64,000 nt of DNA. Origin: Streptomyces wuyuanensis. Its GTDB lineage: Bacteria > Actinomycetota > Actinomycetes > Streptomycetales > Streptomycetaceae. The notes beneath the pieces were generated by a model, which worked only from the letters and a program-made list of their open reading frames with translations, was not told where the DNA came from and searched no databases. The position numbers and the translations under genes were made by a program. Location of the stretch: assembly GCF_900103455.1 (NCBI RefSeq), contig NZ_FNHI01000011.1:186001-250000 (forward strand), given 5' to 3'. Positions 58,731 to 64,000 of this stretch are shown here, piece by piece (the stretch's first letter is position 1; each line of letters begins with the position of its first letter).

Positions 58731-59555
58731 ATGACTCTTCTCTCCTCACCCTCGTCCCATGCACACGTCCCTCCCGGGTCCTCGGACTCCTGGGGACGGC
58801 CTCCTCGGTCCGCAGGTGTCGGCGGCCCCTCCGGGCCTTGGGGGTCGGGTCTGCCCCCGGCGCCCGCCCCGGAGCCCTGCGGGGTCCCGGCCTTCGCCCC
58901 CTTGCGGGTGCCGGACGGGCGGCCATGGCAACGGACGAGGCTGAGAAGGGTGCTCCGCAGGCGACGACGGGCGCTGGCCGCAGGTCTTGCCGTCACCGCC
59001 GCCGCGCTGGCTGCCTGGTTGCCGCGTGTGCAACCCGGACCGGACGCGCCGAGCGAGACGGCCGCCCTGCCGCGGCACGCACCGCCTTCTCAGGACCCGC
59101 CGTCACGGCCGTCGGCGTCTGCGGACCCATCGCAGCAGACGGCTTCGCCGGAAGCCGCTGCGGCTGGAGGTGCCTCACCCGGCGGCGTCCTGGCGGGCAG
59201 CGATTCGCCGGGCGGTCCTTCGGCACGGGACGTGGACCTCGTCTCCGCCCCGGTGCGCATCGCCGACGCGGAGACGGTCCGGCTGCTGGAGCCGGGCGAC
59301 CGCGTGGATGTGATCGCGGCCCCCCAGGAGCCGGCGGGCACGGCTTTCGGCCGGGGTACGGGCACCGGCGGCGAATCGCGCACGGGCCCCGACGCACGGA
59401 TCATCGTGACGGGCGCCCGGGTGGCGGAGGTGCCACGGGCGGCGGAGGGGACCGGGGACGGGGGTGCGCTGATCGTCCTGGCCGTGCCGCGCCCCGTCGC
59501 CACGGAGCTGGCGGGCGCGGGTGCCACCTCGCATCTGGCCGTGACGCTGTGCTGA
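58731..59555 (+). CDS. CpaB/RcpC-like protein with SAF-type domain
   Basis: A 274-aa protein: a Pro-rich N-terminus, a membrane helix (ALAAGLAVTAAALAAWL), a Ser/Pro/Ala linker, and a C-terminal SAF/RcpC-like domain (DVDLVSAPVRIADAETVRLL, then LEPGDRVDVIAAPQ). The family is associated with Flp/Tad pilus assembly, but no pilus genes are near, so it may be a stand-alone envelope protein. The ATG at 58731 is chosen as the first plausible start. Confidence 0.8.
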   Translation: MTLLSSPSSHAHVPPGSSDSWGRPPRSAGVGGPSGPWGSGLPPAPAPEPCGVPAFAPLRVPDGRPWQRTRLRRVLRRRRRALAAGLAVTAAALAAWLPRVQPGPDAPSETAALPRHAPPSQDPPSRPSASADPSQQTASPEAAAAGGASPGGVLAGSDSPGGPSARDVDLVSAPVRIADAETVRLLEPGDRVDVIAAPQEPAGTAFGRGTGTGGESRTGPDARIIVTGARVAEVPRAAEGTGDGGALIVLAVPRPVATELAGAGATSHLAVTLC

Positions 59556-59601
59556 GGCCCGCCCGTGCCGCCGGGGGACGGCTGCCGGTGCGGCCCGGCC
59601 G

Positions 59602-59811
59602 TCAGAGGTGGTGCGGGGGCTTCTCGTCGAGGAAGCGCGCGAGGTCGGCGGCGCTGCCACCGCTCGCCGCAGGCCGTTCGCCCCACCCGTGGTCCGTGTC
59701 GTCCGCAGACTGCTGGTCCAGCGGATCGTCGAAGATCAGCCCCGGCCGGGGAAGGGGCTGCTGCCGGGGCTCCTCCGCGTCACGCGGGCCGGTGCTGGGG
59801 GCGGTGCTCAT
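59602..59811 (-). CDS. Small conserved hypothetical protein, 69 aa
   Basis: A hydrophilic protein beginning MSTAPSTGPRDAEEPRQQ and containing RPGLIFDDPLDQQSADDTD and SAADLARFLDEKPPHHL. The patterned ending makes it more credible than chance. Function unknown; convergent with the CpaB-like gene. Confidence 0.6.
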   Translation of the reverse strand: MSTAPSTGPRDAEEPRQQPLPRPGLIFDDPLDQQSADDTDHGWGERPAASGGSAADLARFLDEKPPHHL

Positions 59812-60035
59812 GGAACCAGCGTACGACGGGACCGGCAGCCCTCCCGCCGCCCCCGGACGGGCCGGGCCGGCGAGGAGTTCGTGCCGCCCGGCGGTGAAGT
59901 CGGCTCGGCGGGCGCAGGGGCCCGGCCCTCTGACGGAGGGACGATGCGCTGCGGGGCGGAGGAGAGGCCGCCCGGCGGTCCGCCCCGCGATGTCGCGCGG
60001 GATGCGGATCCGGCGCCTTCTGCTGTGCTGGATCC

Positions 60036-61268
60036 ATGACCTCCTCGAGCTCATCCGCACCCCACGGGCACCTCGGCTTCGGAGCGCTGCGTCACATGCA
60101 CGCCCGGCGCCGGGACGAGGCGCATCGCACGGCGACACCGCTGGAGCTCTTCTTCGACCTCTGCTTCGTCGTCGCGGTGGGGCAGGCCGGGATGCAGCTG
60201 GTGCACGCGATCGCGGAGAACCACGTCGCCGAGGGCGTCGTCGGCTATCTGTACGTCTTCTTCGGCATCTGGTGGGCCTGGATGAACTTCACCTGGTTCG
60301 CCTCCGCCTACGACAGCGACGACGTGCCCTACCGGATCGCGACCCTGATCCAGATCTGCGGGGTGCTGATCTACGCGGCGGGGGTGCCAAGGGCGTTCGC
60401 CGAGAACGACTGGACGATCACCGTCATCGGCTACATCCTGATGCGGATCGCGCTGACCGCGCAGTGGCTGCGGGCCGCCGCGTCCGAGGACCGGGGGCCC
60501 GCGCGCCGCACGGCTCTCGTCTACGCCGCGGGCCTGGCCCTGTGCCAGCTCGGCTGGCTCTCCCTGCTCTTCGCCCCCGCGGACTCGAGACGCTGGCTCT
60601 TCCTGATCCTCGTGGCGGCCGAACTGCTGGTGCCGGTCGTGGCCGAGGGGCGCCACCAGACCCCGTGGCATCCGCACCACATCGCCGAGCGCTTCGGCCT
60701 GTTCACGATCATCGTGCTCGGCGAGACGATGTTCGCGACCACCGTGGCGGTCCAGTCGGTCCTCGGCGATGTCAAGGAGTTCTCCGAACTGGCGCCCATC
60801 GCGGGGGGCGGCATCCTGATCATCTTCTCCGCCTGGTGGATCTACTTCGCGGTGCCCGCCCACGAACGCCTGAAGAGCAACCGGGAGTCCTTGCCGTGGG
60901 GTTACGGCCATTTTCTGATCTTCGCCTCCGCCGCCGCGATCGGTGCGGGCCTGGAGGTCGCGGTCGAGCAGTCCGTAGGCAAGGCGCACATCCCGACGCT
61001 GACCGCCTCGGCCGCTGTGACCGTACCGACCGCGGTGTACCTGCTCACGGTGTGGTTCCTGCACGCCCGGCACTTCAAGGAGACGATGGCACAGCAACTG
61101 GTCCTCCCGATCGCCGTGCCCGCGGTTCTCCTCTGCACCTTCGCCGGCCACTGGGCCGTCCTTGCCACGGGGCTGGTTGCGGCGGCCACGGTCGCGCTGG
61201 GAGTGGTCCTGGCGGGCCGCCCGCCCGAGACGGCCCGGGCCTCCGGGACTTCACCGTCGGGCGGGTGA
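60036..61268 (+). CDS. Low-temperature-requirement protein A (LtrA)
   Basis: A 410-aa membrane protein with about eleven helices. Family features include ATPLELFFDLCFVVAVGQ near the N-terminus, HIAERFGLFTIIVLGET in the middle and AAIGAGLEVAVE later. LtrA was named from Listeria; its biochemical function is unknown. The ATG at 60036 is consistent with the family N-terminus. Confidence 0.9.
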   Translation: MTSSSSSAPHGHLGFGALRHMHARRRDEAHRTATPLELFFDLCFVVAVGQAGMQLVHAIAENHVAEGVVGYLYVFFGIWWAWMNFTWFASAYDSDDVPYRIATLIQICGVLIYAAGVPRAFAENDWTITVIGYILMRIALTAQWLRAAASEDRGPARRTALVYAAGLALCQLGWLSLLFAPADSRRWLFLILVAAELLVPVVAEGRHQTPWHPHHIAERFGLFTIIVLGETMFATTVAVQSVLGDVKEFSELAPIAGGGILIIFSAWWIYFAVPAHERLKSNRESLPWGYGHFLIFASAAAIGAGLEVAVEQSVGKAHIPTLTASAAVTVPTAVYLLTVWFLHARHFKETMAQQLVLPIAVPAVLLCTFAGHWAVLATGLVAAATVALGVVLAGRPPETARASGTSPSGG

Positions 61269-61350
61269 ACGAAGTCACCTGACCGCGGCGGCGATGTCAG
61301 GGCGGTGACGCCACGGCGGAGACGCCGCGGCGGTAAGGCGGTGGCGGTGA

Positions 61351-61443
61351 GGCGGTGGTGACGAGGCGGTGAGGCGGTGGTGACGAGGCGGTGAGGCGGT
61401 GGTGACGAGGCAGTGGCGGTAAGGCGGTGGTGACGAGGCCGTG
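61351..61443. repeat. 22-bp tandem repeat region
   Basis: GGCGGTGGTGACGAGGCGGT repeats at 61351 and 61373 with a 22-base period, then twice in degenerate form at 61395 and 61423. It lies between ltrA and the P1 peptidase gene, non-coding. Confidence 0.75.
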
Positions 61444-61477
61444 CTCACCGGCGGCGGCCGCGTGATACGCAGAAGTC

Positions 61478-62554
61478 ATGGCACTCAACGACGCATTGAC
61501 CGATGTGAGCGGCATCCGGGTCGGCCACGCCCGGCTCGACGGCGAGGGCGCGCTCAGCGGGACCACGGTCGTCCTCGCACCCGAGGGCGGAGCGGTGGCT
61601 GCGGTGGACGTCCGAGGCGGTGGCCCGGGCACCCGGGAGACCGACGCCCTCGACCCGCGCAATCTGGTCCAGCGCATCGAGGCGGTCGTCCTCACCGGCG
61701 GCAGCGCCTACGGCCTGGACTCGGCCTCGGGCGTGATGGCGTGGCTGGAGGAGCAGGGCCGCGGGGTGCCGGCGGGCAGGGAGCCCGGGCAGGTCGTGCC
61801 CGTCGTTCCCGCGGCGTGCGTCTTCGACCTCGGCCGCGGCGGTGACTGGCGGGCGAGGCCGGACGCGTCGACGGGGCGCGCGGCCGTGGAGGCGGCAGCG
61901 GCCACGGAGGCCGGTGCGCCGGTGGAGGAGGGCTCGGTCGGCGCGGGAACCGGCGCGGTGGTGGGCCGGATCAAGGGGGGCGTCGGCACCGCGAGCACGG
62001 TGCTGGGGGACGGCACGACGGTCGCCGCACTGGTGGTGGCCAACGCGGCGGGCTCCGCGCTCGACCCGGACACCGGTGTGCTCTACGGGCGGCACTTCTT
62101 CGGCGCGACGCCGGTGACTCCCGCGCCCGAGATCCACGCGGCGGCCCTGCACCGGCTGGCCGAGGCGTCCGAGCACAACGGGGCTCCTCCCCTGAACACG
62201 ACCCTCGCCGTCGTCGCCACCGACGCCGAACTCACCCGTTCCCAGGCGCACAAGCTCGCCGGCACGGCGCACGACGGCATCGCGCGCGCCGTGCGGCCCG
62301 TCCACCTCCTCAACGACGGGGACACGGTCTTCGCGCTCGCCACCGGTAGGCGCCCGCTCGACGGCCACCCGCTGGCCCTCAACGCCGTACTCGCGGCCGG
62401 CGCGGACGTCGTCACCCGCGCGATCGTCCGGGCTGTGCTGGCCGCCGGGAGCGTGCACGGCCCGGGCGGGGACTTTCCTTCGTATACGGAGCTCTACGGG
62501 GAGGGGCACGGGAACCCGACGAGCGCACGGTCGGCCGGCGGAGGCGCGGACTGA
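61478..62554 (+). CDS. P1-family (DmpA/S58) peptidase
   Basis: A 358-aa protein: DVSGIRVGHARLDGEGALSG at the N-terminus and GGVGTASTVLGDGTTVAALV in the middle. The autoprocessing site lies around APPLNTTLAVVATDAELT, where family members have the Ser or Thr nucleophile at the start of the beta chain. DmpA-type enzymes release N-terminal D- or L-amino acids from peptides. Confidence 0.88.
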   Translation: MALNDALTDVSGIRVGHARLDGEGALSGTTVVLAPEGGAVAAVDVRGGGPGTRETDALDPRNLVQRIEAVVLTGGSAYGLDSASGVMAWLEEQGRGVPAGREPGQVVPVVPAACVFDLGRGGDWRARPDASTGRAAVEAAAATEAGAPVEEGSVGAGTGAVVGRIKGGVGTASTVLGDGTTVAALVVANAAGSALDPDTGVLYGRHFFGATPVTPAPEIHAAALHRLAEASEHNGAPPLNTTLAVVATDAELTRSQAHKLAGTAHDGIARAVRPVHLLNDGDTVFALATGRRPLDGHPLALNAVLAAGADVVTRAIVRAVLAAGSVHGPGGDFPSYTELYGEGHGNPTSARSAGGGAD

Positions 62555-62716
62555 CGTGCGGCGCAAGGGAGTTGAGGGGGCGTGTGGATGTGACGGAACT
62601 TTGGCGGGTGCGCCGTTCGTTTTACCGAACCCAGGACGCGATGTCAGACCCAGGGACTACGTTAAGCAGTCATCAAGTGACGTGTGGCGACGGCCTGGAG
62701 ATCCGGGAGATCCACC

Positions 62717-63565
62717 TTGAACGATCCGTATGAGACAACCGAGACGCACCTCGAGCGACTCCTGGGTCGGGCCCTCAATTCCTTCGACCTTCCCGACAGT
62801 GTGGTGGAGCGCCTCGACTCGGCGCTGGCCCATGACAGTTCGCTGCACTCCTCGCACCACAGCGCGGCCCTGCACCGCTCGACCTACCGGCACGCGTATC
62901 TGCTGGCCGACGGATCCTCGCTCACCCTGTGGGAGCTGGTGCACAACTCCGGCCGTGACGGCGCCCGGCGGCACGAACTGTACGCGGACGAGGGCGAGGC
63001 CCGGCTCGCCGCCTCCCGGCTGCGTCCGGCGCGCGGAGAGCGTTCGGACGGCGCGGACGGCAGCGGCGGTGGCGGTGCGGACGGCCGCCAGGCCGACGGG
63101 TTCGCGGCGATATTCGGCGCGGGGCCCGAGGGCCCCGGCTACGACAACCCGGACGCGGAGCCCGGCGACAGCCTCGACGCCGACCTGGAACTGCTGGGCC
63201 GGCTGCTGGCCACCCCACCGGCGCCCCCCGCGCGTACGTACGTTCCCGACGACTCCGCTGACCACGCCCGGCGGTTGCTGCGCCGGGCGGAGAACCCGGA
63301 CCGGCCGGGCGAGGAGACGGCGGGGCTGCTGCGGGCCGCGTTCGCGCACCACATCGGCCAGGCCTTCGGCAGGCAGTGCCCGGCCGATGTGCGGGACGCC
63401 GCCTTCACTCTCTACGAGCACGCTTTCCTGCTGCTCGACGGCACCGAGCTGAGCCTGTGGGAGGTGGAGCACACGGCCACACCCGACGGACGCCACATGT
63501 GCGAGGTGTACGAGGACGAGCGCACCGCCCGCGAGGCCATGGAACTCCGCGCCCGCGTGCGCTGA
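62717..63565 (+). CDS. DUF6227-family protein
   Basis: A 282-aa soluble acidic protein. NDPYETTETHLERLLGRALN at the N-terminus, and duplicated motifs (SLTLWELVH and LSLWEVEHT), match DUF6227, a family confined to Streptomyces and relatives. TTG 62717 is chosen because CGGGAGA stands 6 bases upstream and homologues begin at this point; the GTG at 62684 lacks a site. Function unknown. Confidence 0.8.
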   Translation: MNDPYETTETHLERLLGRALNSFDLPDSVVERLDSALAHDSSLHSSHHSAALHRSTYRHAYLLADGSSLTLWELVHNSGRDGARRHELYADEGEARLAASRLRPARGERSDGADGSGGGGADGRQADGFAAIFGAGPEGPGYDNPDAEPGDSLDADLELLGRLLATPPAPPARTYVPDDSADHARRLLRRAENPDRPGEETAGLLRAAFAHHIGQAFGRQCPADVRDAAFTLYEHAFLLLDGTELSLWEVEHTATPDGRHMCEVYEDERTAREAMELRARVR

Positions 63566-63720
63566 TCGGACCGAGCCGCGCCCCGCGCGGTGCCGCGCAA
63601 TCAGAGTGAGCCACTCAGGCTGCGCAAACCGCGGAGGCTGGGCAAGCCGTGAAGGCCGGGCAAGGCGGGGACGAGGGTCCATCCGGCCCGCGCCCGTCGG
63701 CTCCCACCCGGCTGCACGCT

Positions 63721-63751
63721 CCGGTCCTGCGGCAGCGGGCCGCAGGACCGG
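63721..63751. terminator. 13-bp hairpin between convergent genes
   Basis: CCGGTCCTGCGGC (63721-63733) pairs perfectly with GCCGCAGGACCGG (63739-63751) over a 5-base loop. It lies between DUF6227 and the PTS gene and should work both ways. Confidence 0.75.
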
Positions 63752-63820
63752 GTTCGAGGGTCGGGTCTCAGGGTCGTCGCCAGGGGGTCGGGGTCCATGG
63801 GGACCACGGCCCCCGGGGGC

Positions 63821-64000
63821 TCAGACCGCTGCGACGACCTTGTGCTTGTCCGGCGCGGCCGTCGTCGGGGCCGAGCCCTCGGAGGTCTTCCGCAGACCCT
63901 TCAGCAGGATGACCAGAGCCGCACTGATCACCGTTCCCACCAGGATGGCGAGCAGGTAGAGGAACGCGTTGCCGATCAGCGGCACGACGAAGATGCCGCC
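63821..64000 (-). CDS. PTS fructose permease (EIIC), C-terminus only
   Basis: The minus-strand frame enters at the right edge and ends at a TGA at 63823-63821. The last 59 residues include GGIFVVPLIGNAFLYLLAIL and a helix continuing into VISAALVILLKGLRKTSE, which resemble the end of a fructose-specific EIIC subunit. The tail is hydrophilic (APDKHKVVAAV). The rest of the gene lies outside the window. Confidence 0.8.
   Translation of the reverse strand, partial: GGIFVVPLIGNAFLYLLAILVGTVISAALVILLKGLRKTSEGSAPTTAAPDKHKVVAAV

Noticed and set aside
63601..63807. A 68-aa minus-strand ORF between DUF6227 and the PTS gene
   Set aside because: The sequence is made of short degenerate Gly-Leu repeats, spans the terminator hairpin and has no convincing ribosome site.

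Overview
The window is chromosomal DNA from a Streptomyces or a very close relative. GC is high almost throughout, starts are often GTG or TTG, and several genes are typical of the genus: an SsgA-like sporulation protein, the SepX/GlpR divisome protein beside a gephyrin-like MoeA paralogue, a DUF6227 protein, a tricorn-type S41 protease, LtrA, and a Streptomyces-style fructose PTS component at the right edge.

Bases 1-14,050 are accessory. A left-truncated, lower-GC ATP-binding protein with a Schlafen AlbA-like domain runs in from the left edge. It is followed by an actinomycete integrative and conjugative element (AICE) of about 12.8 kb. Its left end carries a regulatory module: a GntR repressor, an HD hydrolase, a Nudix hydrolase like Pif of pSAM2, and an XRE regulator fused to a phospholipase-D-like domain. 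Next come small transfer proteins (DUF6284, DUF6303, a DUF2637/SpdB-like membrane protein, a zinc protein, DUF6251) and a TraB-like FtsK/SpoIIIE translocase. The replication module is a primase-polymerase and a DUF3631 ATPase, whose 3' end overlaps a cluster of GCTACA iterons framed by a 32-bp perfect inverted repeat. Excisionase and tyrosine integrase close the element on the right. Many junctions between transfer genes carry a perfect GC-rich stem-loop.

Bases 14,050-17,150 are a worn junction: a membrane-anchored PLD-like protein, a gene broken by three frame changes, an intact DUF6131 peptide, and a YGSN-motif gene broken by two frame changes.

Bases 17,150-44,600 are mostly conserved chromosome: a penicillin-binding transpeptidase; a YbaK/EamA/DUF1877-like cluster; an energy-coupling-factor metal transporter (CbiMN-Q-O) whose upstream region carries a Nur-type box, pointing to nickel; a TetR/MMPL efflux pair with two palindromic operators; the tricorn protease; a Baeyer-Villiger monooxygenase/hydrolase/reductase operon divergent from a MerR gene; exonuclease III; a secreted S1 protease; a coupled pair of 2-hydroxy-acid enzymes; and an aldo/keto reductase. 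A short decayed stretch with an integrase relic abuts a tRNA-Ala gene.

Bases 44,570-64,000 hold tRNA-Ala(CGC), then sepX/glpR, rimJ-like, mog, moaC, glp/moeA-like and galU, all on the minus strand, with a 5-formyltetrahydrofolate cyclo-ligase gene divergent from galU. After these come a penicillin acylase, a CPA1 antiporter, an MFS transporter, FmdB, an MTA/purine phosphorylase, a CpaB-like protein, LtrA, a P1/DmpA peptidase, DUF6227 and the C-terminus of a fructose PTS permease. I see no CRISPR array, rRNA or large biosynthetic gene cluster.
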